DNA of 64,000 bases from NCBI RefSeq assembly GCF_041435095.1, contig NZ_CP108025.1, positions 6,448,001 to 6,512,000 of the forward strand, given 5' to 3'. The position numbers were made by a program, and so were the translations under genes. The DNA comes from Kitasatospora sp. NBC_00315 (GTDB lineage: Bacteria; Actinomycetota; Actinomycetes; Streptomycetales; Streptomycetaceae). The notes under the pieces were generated by a model that saw only the letters and a list, made by a program, of their open reading frames with translations, made no database searches and was not told the origin of the DNA. This document shows, piece by piece, positions 1-9,158 of this stretch (within the stretch, counting starts at the first letter, position 1; the number at the start of each line of letters is the position of its first letter).

Positions 1-1
1 C

Positions 2-772
2 CCCGGCTCGGCGGGCGGCCACACCGGCAACCACTACACGGCCGCCGACAAGGCCAACTTCACCCTCCTGCTGAAGGAGTTCCGCACCCAGCTGGACTCC
101 TACGGCTCGACCGTGGGCAAGAGGTTCCTGCTGACCGCGGCCCTGCCGAGCGGCCAGGACAAGATCAACTACATCGAGACCGACAAGATCGGCGCGTACC
201 TCGACCACGCCGACATCATGAGCTACGACATGCACGGCTCCTGGGACGCCACCGGCCCGACCAACCACCAGGACCCGCTGCACGACAGTGCCGCCGACCC
301 GACCACGCCGATCGCCCCGGGCACCCGCAAGTACAACGTGGACACCACGCTCGCCGCGTACACCACCGGCCTGCCCGAGTACGGCATCCCCGGCGGCTTC
401 CCGGCCTCCAAGATCGTGCTCGGCATCCCGTTCTACTGGCGCGGCTGGACCGGGGTGCCCGCCGGCTCCGACTACGGCCTGTACCAGAGCGCGACCGGCC
501 CGACCGCGGCCAAGGCGCTGAGCCAGGAGGCCGGTCTGGCCGCCTGGAAGGAGCTCAGCCCGACCGCCGCCACCACCCACTGGGACGCCACCACCGAGAG
601 CTCCTGGATCTACGACGGCACCAACTTCTGGACGGGTGACACCCCGCAGGCCATCCAGGCCCGTGGCGCGTACGCCAAGTCCAAGGGCCTGGGCGGCATG
701 TTCGCCTTCTCGCTGGAGAACGACGACACCTCCGGCACCCTGCTGAACGCGGTGGCGAGCAGCCTGGGCTGA
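2..772 (+). CDS. GH18 chitinase, C-terminal part (5' end outside window)
   Basis: The reading frame is open from the first bases of the window, so this is the 3' part (256 residues) of a longer secreted glycoside hydrolase family 18 chitinase that hydrolyses chitin beta-1,4 links. Visible family features are the YDMHGSWD segment (about residues 75-82 of the visible part), the later GIPFYWRGW strand, and a barrel-closing GGMFAFSLENDD segment near the end. The catalytic DxxDxDxE motif should lie upstream of the window and cannot be checked. No domain follows the barrel, so any chitin-binding module must be N-terminal. A strong hairpin terminator follows. The family call is firm; the substrate is inferred from the family. 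Confidence 0.9.
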   Translation, partial: PGSAGGHTGNHYTAADKANFTLLLKEFRTQLDSYGSTVGKRFLLTAALPSGQDKINYIETDKIGAYLDHADIMSYDMHGSWDATGPTNHQDPLHDSAADPTTPIAPGTRKYNVDTTLAAYTTGLPEYGIPGGFPASKIVLGIPFYWRGWTGVPAGSDYGLYQSATGPTAAKALSQEAGLAAWKELSPTAATTHWDATTESSWIYDGTNFWTGDTPQAIQARGAYAKSKGLGGMFAFSLENDDTSGTLLNAVASSLG

Positions 773-802
773 TCCGGCCCGACTGCCCCGTCCCACCCGG
801 AT

Positions 803-846
803 CCCGGACCCGGCCCCGTCGCGAGAGCGGCGGGGCCGGGTCCGGG
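803..846 (+). terminator. Strong hairpin terminator after chitinase
   Basis: Arms 803-818 and 831-846 are perfectly complementary over 16 bp. Pairing continues inward (one G-T wobble) to a GAGA tetraloop at 823-826. There is no T tract, as is common for actinobacterial terminators. It lies 31 bp after the chitinase stop. Confidence 0.8.
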
Positions 847-1036
847 TGCGTCGAGGGGGCCGGGAGGGGTCCGCCGGGGCTGCTTGGGCCCGCCGAGCCG
901 CCCGCCCCGGGTGACGGCGAGCGACCCGCCACCCGGCCGGCCCAAGTCCCGGCGCGGCGGCGGTGCTTGCCCTGGAGTGCACTCGAAGGGGCATGCTGGT
1001 GCCCGTACGCGACCGACAACTGAGGGAGTATCAGTC

Positions 1037-1963
<927 letters not shown>

Positions 1964-1993
<30 letters not shown>

Positions 1994-2034
1994 CGACCGC
2001 TGCCGGCGCCGACCGGCGGACGGTACCGACGACC
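1964..2034. repeat. Tandem duplication of the aldo/keto reductase 3' end
   Basis: Positions 1964-1998 and 2000-2034 are copies differing at 3 of 35 bases with a 36-bp period. The first copy encodes the last residues (LPAPTGGRY) and the TGA stop; the second would encode the same peptide but its stop has become CGA. This is one of several stop-codon duplications in the window. Confidence 0.9.
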
Positions 2035-2054
2035 ACCCTGGCGTCCGCCGCCGG

Positions 2055-2648
2055 TCAGGCCGCCGCGCCCCGCTCCATGAGCCAGATCAGCTTGCGGCCG
2101 GTCTCGGCCGGGGCGGTCACCGGGGCGTCGACCACCCGGTCGAGCCGGTAGCCGAGCTTGCGCGGCACGGCGGCGCTGGGGCCGTTCGCCTCGTCGCAGT
2201 GGATCTCCACCCGCTCGATCCCGGGCAGCGCGAGGGCGGCCGCGGTCAGCGCCCGGGCGGCGGCGGTGGCGATGCCCCGGCCGACGTGGTCGCTGCCGAC
2301 CCAGTAGCCGAGTTCGAGCGCGCCGGGGCCGATCCGGCCGTGCAGGCCGAACGCGCCGACGACCCTGCCCGGTTCGGCGTCCGCGACGGCCAGGTACATG
2401 AAGTCGGTGCCGGCGTCCCAGGCGGCGATGCCGGCCCGGGTCATCTCCACGGTGCGCTCGGGGAGCGGGGCCCGGTCCGCCCACTCCATCCAGGGCCGCA
2501 GGTGGTCGAGGTCGGCGACCACCGCCGCGTTCAGGGCCGGTGCGTGTGCCACGGTCCGGCGCTGCAGGGACACCCCGGCGGTGGTGGGCAGCAGCTCGGG
2601 CGGGCGGCCCGTGGTGATCTCGGCGGGCACGGCGGGTGAGTGGCTCAT
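2055..2648 (-). CDS. GNAT-family N-acetyltransferase (RimJ-like)
   Basis: A 197-residue GNAT acetyltransferase. The acetyl-CoA-binding motif A is seen as GYWVGSDHVGRGIATAAARAL-type sequence in the middle, with the V/H-G-R-G-I-A pyrophosphate loop. A later ANGPSAAVPRKLGYRL segment matches motif B of RimJ/RimL-like enzymes, which acetylate protein N-termini or small amines. The acceptor is unknown. It is transcribed toward the aldo/keto reductase, with only 61 bp between the two stops, which contains the duplicated repeat. The ribosome site before the ATG is weak. Confidence 0.85.
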   Translation of the reverse strand: MSHSPAVPAEITTGRPPELLPTTAGVSLQRRTVAHAPALNAAVVADLDHLRPWMEWADRAPLPERTVEMTRAGIAAWDAGTDFMYLAVADAEPGRVVGAFGLHGRIGPGALELGYWVGSDHVGRGIATAAARALTAAALALPGIERVEIHCDEANGPSAAVPRKLGYRLDRVVDAPVTAPAETGRKLIWLMERGAAA

Positions 2649-2719
2649 GACACGATTATGTCCGCCTGCTCAAGCTGCTGACCAGCAGGTTTCGCTTCAG
2701 GTGGAGCCCGCCGGGGCGC

Positions 2720-3394
2720 TCAGAGGCGCACCAGCACCTCGTCGAGCGCCTTACGGCGCAGATCCGGTACCCGTGCGCCCTCCGCCGGGTAGCCGACCGG
2801 GATCACGTAGGCGGCGCGCTCCTCGGCCGGGCGCTCGCAGACCTCGTTGAGGAACCGCATCGGGCTGGGCGTGTGGGTGAGGGTGGCCAGTCCGGCCTGG
2901 TGCAGGGTCGCGAGCAGCAGGCCGACGGCGATGCCGACCGACTCCTTGGTGTAGTAGGGGCGGGGTGAGTCCGGCCCCTTGTGCACCTCGAAGACCACGA
3001 TCACCGCCGGGGCCTCCTCCAGGAAGGGTTTGCGCCAGTCGGTGCCGATCGGCGCGAGGGCGGCGAGCCACTCGGCCGAGGCGCGGTGAGTGTAGAAGGC
3101 GCGCTCCTCGTCCTCGGCCGCCGCCCGCAGGAGCCGCTTGCGCTCCGGATCGGTGATCACCACGAATCGCCACGGCTGGACGTGCGCCCCGCTGGGTGCG
3201 GTGGACGCCGTCCGGACCGCCCACTCGATGACGCCGTCCGGGACGGGCCGGGCCGAGTAGTCGCGGACGGTCCGGCGCCGGGCCATCACGTCGTGGAAGG
3301 ACCTGCTGCGTGCCTCGGCCTCGTGGGCGGGCACCGTCATCGGGCGGTGCGGGACGCTCGGGTACGAGCTCCCGGCCGCTGTGCTGTCAACCAT
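2720..3394 (-). CDS. Nitroreductase-family FMN protein
   Basis: A 224-residue nitroreductase-family flavoprotein. Motifs include RRRTVRDYSARPVP near the N-terminus (FMN phosphate contacts), TASTAPSGAHVQPWRFVVI (isoalloxazine contacts) and a central SVGIAVGLLLATLHQAGLATL helix pair. Family members use NAD(P)H to reduce nitro groups, quinones or enones. The start is uncertain: ATG at 3394 (used here) or GTG at 3406 in the same frame. It lies between the acetyltransferase and an ABC-F gene on the same strand; gaps of about 70 bp allow co-transcription but do not prove it. Confidence 0.88.
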   Translation of the reverse strand: MVDSTAAGSSYPSVPHRPMTVPAHEAEARSRSFHDVMARRRTVRDYSARPVPDGVIEWAVRTASTAPSGAHVQPWRFVVITDPERKRLLRAAAEDEERAFYTHRASAEWLAALAPIGTDWRKPFLEEAPAVIVVFEVHKGPDSPRPYYTKESVGIAVGLLLATLHQAGLATLTHTPSPMRFLNEVCERPAEERAAYVIPVGYPAEGARVPDLRRKALDEVLVRL

Positions 3395-3472
3395 GTCCGC
3401 CAGCACAGCACATGACGGAGCGTCGGCGAAAGGGTGCGGCCGGCCCGACCGCCCCGCCGGCCGGCGCCGCCG

Positions 3473-5110
3473 TCAGCTCTCGTGGACCAGGCCGCCGCGG
3501 ACCTCGATCCGGCGGTTGACGGTGACCGCCTCCAGCATCCGCCGGTCGTGCGTGACCAGCAGCAGCGTCCCGGTGTAGGACGAGAGGGCGGACTCCAACT
3601 GCTCGATCGCCGGCAGGTCCAGGTGGTTGGTGGGCTCGTCCAGTACCAGCAGGTTCACCCCGCGCGCCTGGAGCAGCGCCAGCGCCGCCCGGGTGCGCTC
3701 GCCGGGGGAGAGGGTCGCGGCGGGGCGTACCACGTGGAACGCCTTGAGCCCGAACTTGGCCAGCAGGGTGCGGACCTCCTCGGGGGACAGCTCCGGCACC
3801 GCCGCCTCGAAGGCGGCCGACAGCGGCTCCCCGCCCAGGAAGAGGCCGCGGGCCTGGTCGACCTCGCCGACCACGACGCCGGAGCCGAGCACGCTGCTGC
3901 CGCCGTCCAGTTCGAGGCGGCCGAGCAGGGCGGCCAGCAGGGTGGACTTGCCGGCCCCGTTGGCGCCGGTGATGGCGATCCGGTCCGCCCAGTCGATCTG
4001 CAGGTCCACCGGCCCGAAGCCGAAGTCCCCGCGCTTCACGCTCGCCCCGCGCAGGGTGGCCACCACCGAGCCGGAGCGCGGCGCGGCGGCGATCTCCATC
4101 CGCAGCTCCCACTCCTTGCGGGGCTCCTCCACCGTGTCCAGCCGCTCGATCATCCGCTGGGTCTGGCGGGCCTTGGCGGCCTGCTTCTCGGTGGACTCCG
4201 AGCGCATGTTGCGGCCGAGTTTGTCGTTGTCGCCGGACTTGCGGCGGGCGTTGCGCACGCCGTTCTCCATCCAGCCGCGCTGCATCCGGGCGCGGGCCTC
4301 CAGGCCCGCCTTGGTGTCGGCGTACTCCTCGTAGTCCTCGCGGGCGTGCCGGCGGGCCACCGCGCGCTCGTCCAGGTACGCGTCGTAGCCGCCGCCGTAC
4401 AGGTTGACCTGCTGCTGGGCGAGGTCCAGCTCCAGCACCTTGGTCGCGGTGCGGGCCAGGAACTCGCGGTCGTGGCTGATCAGGACGGTGCCCGCGCGCA
4501 GGCCCTTGACGAAGGCCTCCAGCCGCTCCAGGCCGTCCAGGTCGAGGTCGTTGGTGGGCTCGTCCAGCAGGAAGAGGTCGTAGCGGGAGAGCAGCAGCGA
4601 GGCCAGGCCGGCCCGGGCGGCCTGGCCGCCGGAGAGCGCGGTCATCGGCAGGTCGAGGCCGATCTTCAGCCCGAGCGAGTCGGCGACCTCCTCGGCGCGC
4701 TCCTCCAGATCGGCGCCGCCCAGGTCCAGCCAGCGGTCCAGGCTCACCGCGTAGGCGTCGTCCGCTCCGGGGCGGCCCTCGACCAGGCCCTCGGTGGCCT
4801 CGTCCAGCGCGGCCTGCGCGGCGGCGACGCCGGTGCGCCGGGCCAGGAAGTCCCGGACGGACTCGCCCGCCCGGCGCTCCGGCTCCTGCGGGAGGTGGCC
4901 GATGTTGGCGCTCGGCGGGCTGAGCCTGAGCGAGCCGCCCTCCGGGGTGTCCAGGCCGGCCATCAGCCGCAGCAGGGTCGACTTGCCCGCGCCGTTGGCC
5001 CCGACCAGGCCGATGACGTCGCCGGGGGCGACGACCAGGTCGAGCCCGGAGAAGAGGGTGCGGTCGCCGTGGCCGGCGCTCAGGTCTTTGACTACGAGAG
5101 TGGCGCTCAT
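3473..5110 (-). CDS. ABC-F family ATPase
   Basis: A 545-residue soluble protein with two tandem ABC ATPase domains and no membrane segment, the ABC-F arrangement. Walker A is GANGAGKST at about 37-45 and again at about 382-390. The signature is LSGGQ near 159 and LSPGER near 468, and Walker B is LFLLDEPTND and LLVLDEPTNH. Between the domains is a charged helical linker (about 245-330) that in this family reaches the ribosomal P site. ABC-F proteins act on ribosomes as translation factors or antibiotic protection proteins; which applies here cannot be read from sequence. A second ABC-F gene lies 1.8 kb away on the other strand. Confidence 0.92.
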   Translation of the reverse strand: MSATLVVKDLSAGHGDRTLFSGLDLVVAPGDVIGLVGANGAGKSTLLRLMAGLDTPEGGSLRLSPPSANIGHLPQEPERRAGESVRDFLARRTGVAAAQAALDEATEGLVEGRPGADDAYAVSLDRWLDLGGADLEERAEEVADSLGLKIGLDLPMTALSGGQAARAGLASLLLSRYDLFLLDEPTNDLDLDGLERLEAFVKGLRAGTVLISHDREFLARTATKVLELDLAQQQVNLYGGGYDAYLDERAVARRHAREDYEEYADTKAGLEARARMQRGWMENGVRNARRKSGDNDKLGRNMRSESTEKQAAKARQTQRMIERLDTVEEPRKEWELRMEIAAAPRSGSVVATLRGASVKRGDFGFGPVDLQIDWADRIAITGANGAGKSTLLAALLGRLELDGGSSVLGSGVVVGEVDQARGLFLGGEPLSAAFEAAVPELSPEEVRTLLAKFGLKAFHVVRPAATLSPGERTRAALALLQARGVNLLVLDEPTNHLDLPAIEQLESALSSYTGTLLLVTHDRRMLEAVTVNRRIEVRGGLVHES

Positions 5111-5159
5111 GATGCCCCGATCATAGGAGGCCGGGGCATGATCGCGTGATCCCGTCCGA

Positions 5160-5205
5160 AAGGGCCCCGGGGGCCGCGGCGGTCACCGCGGCCCCCGGGG
5201 CCCTT
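5160..5205. terminator. 20-bp perfect hairpin
   Basis: Arms 5160-5179 and 5186-5205 are perfect complements with a 6-nt loop. It lies just downstream of the minus-strand peptidase stop and just upstream of the ABC-F start, so it most likely terminates the peptidase transcript before it reads into the next gene. Confidence 0.75.
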
Positions 5206-5244
5206 CGCGCGCACCGAGGTGTGCGCCACGTCACCGCCTCGCGG

Positions 5245-6480
5245 TCACTTCTTCTTGGTGAAGTAGTCGAAGGCGTGCGCCGCCACGTCGTCCAGGTACG
5301 GGCCGGCCTCCCAGGTGTTGTCCTCGCCACCGATCGAGGTGTCGCTGACCAGGTAGTTCCTGCCGTCCTTGGCGGCGTACCAGGCGCCGCCGCTGTCGCC
5401 GGCGGTCATCCGGCAGCCGATGGTGAGCATCGACGGGCGGGTCGCGTCGGAGGACGTCCGGACGGGCCTGCCGCCGTCGCAGTGGTTGAGCTCGGCGCCG
5501 TCGAAGGGCGGGGCCGCCGGATAGCCGTAGTTGCTGACGGCGCTCAGCTGGTCACGCGGCGCGTTGAACCACACCGGCACCGAGCCGCCGACGGTCTCCT
5601 CCAGCGACTTGCCCCCGGCGGACGGGTTGGCCACCCGCATGATGCCGAAGTCGTACTGGCTCCAGGCCCCGCCCCTCTCGGCGTCGGCCTCGCCCGGCCA
5701 CTGCGGGGAGGTGACCGCGTCGACCACGCCCCACTCGCCGAACGGCTCGGCCAGCGTCTGGGTGGTGCTCTTGCCGTTGCTGGCCGCGCCCGAGCTGTTG
5801 AACGCCGGGGCGAAGGTGATGTTGGTGTGGAACTTGCCGCCCTTGCCGCTGTGCAGGCAGTGGCTCGCGGTCCACACCAGATTGCTCTTGCCCGGGTGCG
5901 CGGGGTCGGAGACCACGGTGCCGGAGCAGACGTACGACTTGTCGCCGTCCTCGAAGAAGATCTTCCCGTTGACCTGGTACTTGCTGTACGGGTGCGGGAC
6001 GGCCTTGGGCGTGATCGGCGACGGCCGCGGGTCCTCGCCGCCGTCGTCCGACACCGGCTGCGGTGCGGCCGACGGCGCGGCCGTGGACGGCCGACCGGCC
6101 TTCGACGCAGTGGCGGACGGCTGTGCGGTCCTCGACGGCTGAACGCTCGGCGCGGCCGGCGCCAGCGGCTTGGCCGGCTGCGCCTGCATGATCTTCTGGA
6201 GGTCCCAGAAGCCCTGGACGGCCGGGGTGATGACGTTCTGCTGGGCCCACTTGTCCCAGTCGTCGAACTTCCAGTTCTTCAGCTCGTCCGCACTCGGCAG
6301 CTTGATCGGCGCGGCGGTCGCGTTCGGGCCGGCGGCGTTGCCGGGGCCGTCCGCCTGGTCGTTGTCCGGGCCGCAGCCGGACACGGCCAGCAGGGTCAGC
6401 GCGGCGACCGACGCGGCCAGCGCGGTGCGGGTCGTGCGGGCGGTACGGGCGATGCGGGCAGTACGAACATTGGATGACAC
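5245..6480 (-). CDS. Secreted trypsin-like serine peptidase, lipoprotein
   Basis: A 411-residue predicted lipoprotein with a chymotrypsin-fold peptidase domain. After an Arg-rich N-region and a hydrophobic stretch comes the lipobox LAVSGC, with the lipidated Cys at about residue 36. A Pro/Ala/Ser-rich linker follows, then the peptidase with catalytic His in LVWTASHCLHSG, Asp in YDFGIMRV and Ser in MTAGDSGGAWY. The likely role is extracellular membrane-anchored proteolysis; the substrate is unknown. GTG at 6480 is chosen because GGGGGA sits about 8 bases upstream and because it places the signal peptide at the N-terminus. The frame stays open much further upstream but without coding sense. Confidence 0.88.
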   Translation of the reverse strand: MSSNVRTARIARTARTTRTALAASVAALTLLAVSGCGPDNDQADGPGNAAGPNATAAPIKLPSADELKNWKFDDWDKWAQQNVITPAVQGFWDLQKIMQAQPAKPLAPAAPSVQPSRTAQPSATASKAGRPSTAAPSAAPQPVSDDGGEDPRPSPITPKAVPHPYSKYQVNGKIFFEDGDKSYVCSGTVVSDPAHPGKSNLVWTASHCLHSGKGGKFHTNITFAPAFNSSGAASNGKSTTQTLAEPFGEWGVVDAVTSPQWPGEADAERGGAWSQYDFGIMRVANPSAGGKSLEETVGGSVPVWFNAPRDQLSAVSNYGYPAAPPFDGAELNHCDGGRPVRTSSDATRPSMLTIGCRMTAGDSGGAWYAAKDGRNYLVSDTSIGGEDNTWEAGPYLDDVAAHAFDYFTKKK

Positions 6481-6639
6481 GAAATCATTTCCCCCTAGAA
6501 CTCCCCCGAACGGCCCAGGGCCGCCGGTCCGGCAGCAGGGAGTCTCCCATGTCGGGTCGGTGCCGACGGCAGCCACCCCCCGGCTCACCGGCGGGGCGCG
6601 TGTGCGGGGCGCGTGCGGCCCGGGCGGGACGAAAGTCCG

Positions 6640-6668
6640 TTGCGCGCCCGTGGCGGCGCCCTTAGCGT
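6640..6668 (+). promoter_or_regulatory. Candidate promoter of the second ABC-F gene
   Basis: TTGCGC (6640-6645) and TAGCGT (6663-6668) are spaced by 17 bp, fitting a housekeeping-type promoter. The transcript would begin near 6675, leaving a leader of about 235 nt before the ABC-F ATG. Read from sequence only. Confidence 0.5.
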
Positions 6669-6690
6669 GGAATCCGACACCCGCCAGAAC

Positions 6691-6810
6691 AGGAGAAGGC
6701 CGTTGCTCCACTGAGGTCCCGAGACACCGCCCCCCGCGCCGATCGAGCGCGGCGCGCGAGCGTGCGACCTCAGTGCTGAACCGCAGCGGCAGGCCGGCCC
6801 CGTAGGGCCG
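6691..6810 (+). promoter_or_regulatory. Structured leader of ABC-F gene, possible attenuator
   Basis: An AGGAG at 6691-6695 is followed 7 bases later by a three-codon frame (TTG CTC CAC, stop at 6712-6714). That stop lies inside the left arm of a long hairpin (6709-6718 with 6766-6775, 10 bp perfect), which encloses a second stem (6734-6739 with 6747-6752). A third GC hairpin lies at 6795-6810. The layout resembles ribosome-mediated attenuation of antibiotic-protection ABC-F genes. Functional meaning is inference. The rest of 6481-6911 shows only a C10 run at 6878-6887. Confidence 0.4.
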
Positions 6811-6911
6811 GGCCGCCCCTCGCCGGGTTCCCCCGCACCCCCGCACCCGCCCCGCGGTGTCTCCCGTGTTGCTACCTCCCCCCCCCCAGCAACCATTCCG
6901 GGAGACCATCC

Positions 6912-8522
6912 ATGGCTCATCCGACCACCACCTCCGTACTCTGCACCGACCTCGGCTTCGAGTGGCCCGACGGCAGCGGCGTCTTCGACGGGCTCCACCT
7001 GGCGATCGGTCCCGGGCGCACCGGCCTGATCGGCCTCAACGGCGCCGGCAAGTCCACGCTGCTGCGGCTGCTCGCCGGTGAACTCACCCCCACCCGGGGT
7101 ACCGTGCGCACCGTCGGCGAACTCGGCCACCTCCCGCAGGGGCTGACGCTCGACACCACCCTGCGGGTGGACGAGGCACTGGGCGTCCGGGCCACCCGCG
7201 AAGCGCTGCACGCCATCGAGGCCGGCGACCCCGACACCCGCCACTACGACGCGGTCGGTGACGACTGGGACGTCGAGGAACGCGCCCGCGCCACCCTCGA
7301 CCGGCTCGGTCTCACCCGGTTGGAGCTCGACCGAACCACCGGTGAACTCTCGGGCGGTGAAGCCGTGTTGCTGCGTCTGGCGGCCCTGCTGCTGCGCCGC
7401 CCGGACGTGCTGCTGCTGGACGAGCCCACCAACAACCTCGACCTCGCGGCCCGGGAGCGGCTCTACGAGACGGTCGCGTCCTGGGGCGGGGTCATGGTGA
7501 TCGTCAGTCACGACCGCGAACTCCTCCAGCACGTCGACCAGATCGCCGACCTGCGCGACGGCGCCGTCACCTGGTACGGCGGCAACTTCGCCGCGTACGA
7601 GCACACGGTGGCGGCCCAGCAGGAGACGGCGGAGCGGCTGGTCCGCACGGCCGAGGCCGACGTCCAGCGCCAGAAGCGGGACCTGGTCGACTCCAGGACC
7701 AGGCAGGAGCGCAGCGCCGGCTACGGAAAGAAGCGCGCCGTCACCCGCAACGACCCGAAGATCTTCGCGGGCAAGTTCAAACGCCAGAACCAGGAGACCA
7801 CCGGGCGCCTCCAGGGCATCCACACCGAGCGGCTCGACGAGGCGAGGCAGCGGCTCAGCGCCGCCGAGGAGGCCGTCCGCGACGACGCCGAGATCCGCGT
7901 GGACCTGCCCCGGACGGCGGTCCCCGCCGGGCGCACGGTGCTCTCCCTCGACCGGGTCCGGCTGCCGTACGGCGTCACCGCGGACCTGGAGGTGCGCGGC
8001 GCCGAGCGGATCGCACTCGTCGGCCGCAACGGCTCCGGCAAGACGACCCTGCTGCGCACCATCGCGGGTGAGGTCGCCGCACAGGCGGGGGAGATCAGCA
8101 CGCCGGTACCGCTGCGCCACCTCCCGCAGCGGCTCGACCTGCTGGACGACACCCTGAGCGTGGCCGACAACGTCAAGGCCTTCGCCCCCGGTGCCGGGGA
8201 CAACGCGATCCGGGCCCGGCTGGCCCGCTTCCTGTTCCGTGGCGCCAAGGCCGAACAGCTCGCGGCCACCCTCTCCGGTGGCGAGCGGTTCCGGGCGACG
8301 CTCGCCGCCCTGCTGCTCGCCGACCCGCCGCCCCAGCTGCTGCTGCTCGACGAGCCGACCAACAACCTCGACCTCGCCAGCGTCCGCCAGCTCACCCAGG
8401 CCCTCGCCGCGTACGAGGGAGCCCTCCTGGTGGCCAGCCACGACCTGCCGTTCCTGCGGGGTCTGGGCATCACCCGCTGGCTGGAGCTGGACGGGGGGCT
8501 GCGGACGGTCGAGCCGATGTGA
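6912..8522 (+). CDS. ABC-F family ATPase (candidate ribosome-protection protein)
   Basis: A 536-residue ABC-F protein. It has two ATPase domains with Walker A GLNGAGKST (about 41-49) and GRNGSGKTT, signatures LSGGEAVLL and LSGGERFRA, and Walker B VLLLDEPTNN and LLLLDEPTNN. A basic linker of about 80 residues lies between them, and there are no membrane segments. GGGAG at 6900-6904 precedes the ATG by 7 bases. The long structured leader is typical of inducible antibiotic-resistance members, so ribosome protection is more likely here than for the gene at 3473, but this is inference. The gene ends in a tandem repeat that multiplies its TGA stop. Confidence 0.92.
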   Translation: MAHPTTTSVLCTDLGFEWPDGSGVFDGLHLAIGPGRTGLIGLNGAGKSTLLRLLAGELTPTRGTVRTVGELGHLPQGLTLDTTLRVDEALGVRATREALHAIEAGDPDTRHYDAVGDDWDVEERARATLDRLGLTRLELDRTTGELSGGEAVLLRLAALLLRRPDVLLLDEPTNNLDLAARERLYETVASWGGVMVIVSHDRELLQHVDQIADLRDGAVTWYGGNFAAYEHTVAAQQETAERLVRTAEADVQRQKRDLVDSRTRQERSAGYGKKRAVTRNDPKIFAGKFKRQNQETTGRLQGIHTERLDEARQRLSAAEEAVRDDAEIRVDLPRTAVPAGRTVLSLDRVRLPYGVTADLEVRGAERIALVGRNGSGKTTLLRTIAGEVAAQAGEISTPVPLRHLPQRLDLLDDTLSVADNVKAFAPGAGDNAIRARLARFLFRGAKAEQLAATLSGGERFRATLAALLLADPPPQLLLLDEPTNNLDLASVRQLTQALAAYEGALLVASHDLPFLRGLGITRWLELDGGLRTVEPM

Positions 8523-8581
8523 CGGGCCGGGCGGCGGTGACGGGCTGTGGCGATGTGACGGGCCGGGCGGCGGTGACGGGC
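8516..8581. repeat. Tandem repeat spanning the ABC-F stop codon
   Basis: The 30-bp blocks 8516-8545 and 8552-8581 are identical (36-bp period). Within them TGACGGGC recurs at 8520, 8538, 8556 and 8574, an exact 18-bp period. The first TGA is the gene's stop, so four TGA codons stand in frame one after another. Confidence 0.92.
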
Positions 8582-8660
8582 CGGGCCGGTGCGCGGGGTC
8601 GGGCCGCTCCGGCCCCGCGCGCCGATCCGCCGGGAGACGCGGTCCGGCCGGCCCGGGGGA

Positions 8661-9074
8661 TCATCGGATCAGCAGCAGGTTGAAGGCCACGGCCGGGCGG
8701 TCCGGCCGGCGGCTCCAGGAGCGTCCGGTGCCGTCCATCAGGCCCAGGAACAGCTTCAGCTCGTCCGGTTCGTCGGCCAGCAACTGCCCGGCGTCCGCGA
8801 CCACGACCAGGTAGTGCCGGCTCGGCATCCAGGAGAGGTCCCGCACGCACTCGTGGAAGGCCGCCCAGTTCCACCCGAAGTGGACCGGGAAGCGCAGGGC
8901 GCGGGCGAACTCCTCGAACACCCCCTGGCTGTCGCGCATCCGCGCGCCGTCCAGGTGGGCGACGTAGCAGGTGCCCGGCGGCGGGAGCGGCCAGTGGGGC
9001 CGGGTCGCGGATCCGTCGTCGACGCGGTGGATCCACGGCGCTGTCCCGCTCCAGACATCCGGTTCGTCCGGCAT
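8661..9074 (-). CDS. Barstar-family protein
   Basis: A 137-residue protein with a barstar-like core. An aspartate-rich strand (HLDGARMRDSQGVFEEFARAL) leads into the family's hallmark FGWNWAAFHECVRDLSW helix region, then HYLVVVADAGQLL. Barstar inhibits the ribonuclease barnase by blocking its active site. No barnase-like gene lies nearby, so this is an orphan that may act on a nuclease encoded elsewhere or do something else. ATG 9074 is chosen because GGAGG stands 6-7 bases upstream; a GTG at 9128 extends the frame by 18 codons without a ribosome site. Confidence 0.8.
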   Translation of the reverse strand: MPDEPDVWSGTAPWIHRVDDGSATRPHWPLPPPGTCYVAHLDGARMRDSQGVFEEFARALRFPVHFGWNWAAFHECVRDLSWMPSRHYLVVVADAGQLLADEPDELKLFLGLMDGTGRSWSRRPDRPAVAFNLLLIR

Positions 9075-9158
9075 GGCACCCTCCGACGCTCCCGACCAGG
9101 AGCCGGGGGTGGCGCACTGCTCCGTCACTCCCGGCCGCGTGCCCCCACGGTAGCGCTG

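Noticed and set aside
3434..5149. A 571-codon open frame antisense to the first ABC-F gene
   Set aside because: It is low-complexity and motif-free, an artefact of GC-rich codon usage in the true gene on the other strand. Many similar antisense frames (for example 6585-8441, 58685-63250) were dropped for the same reason.
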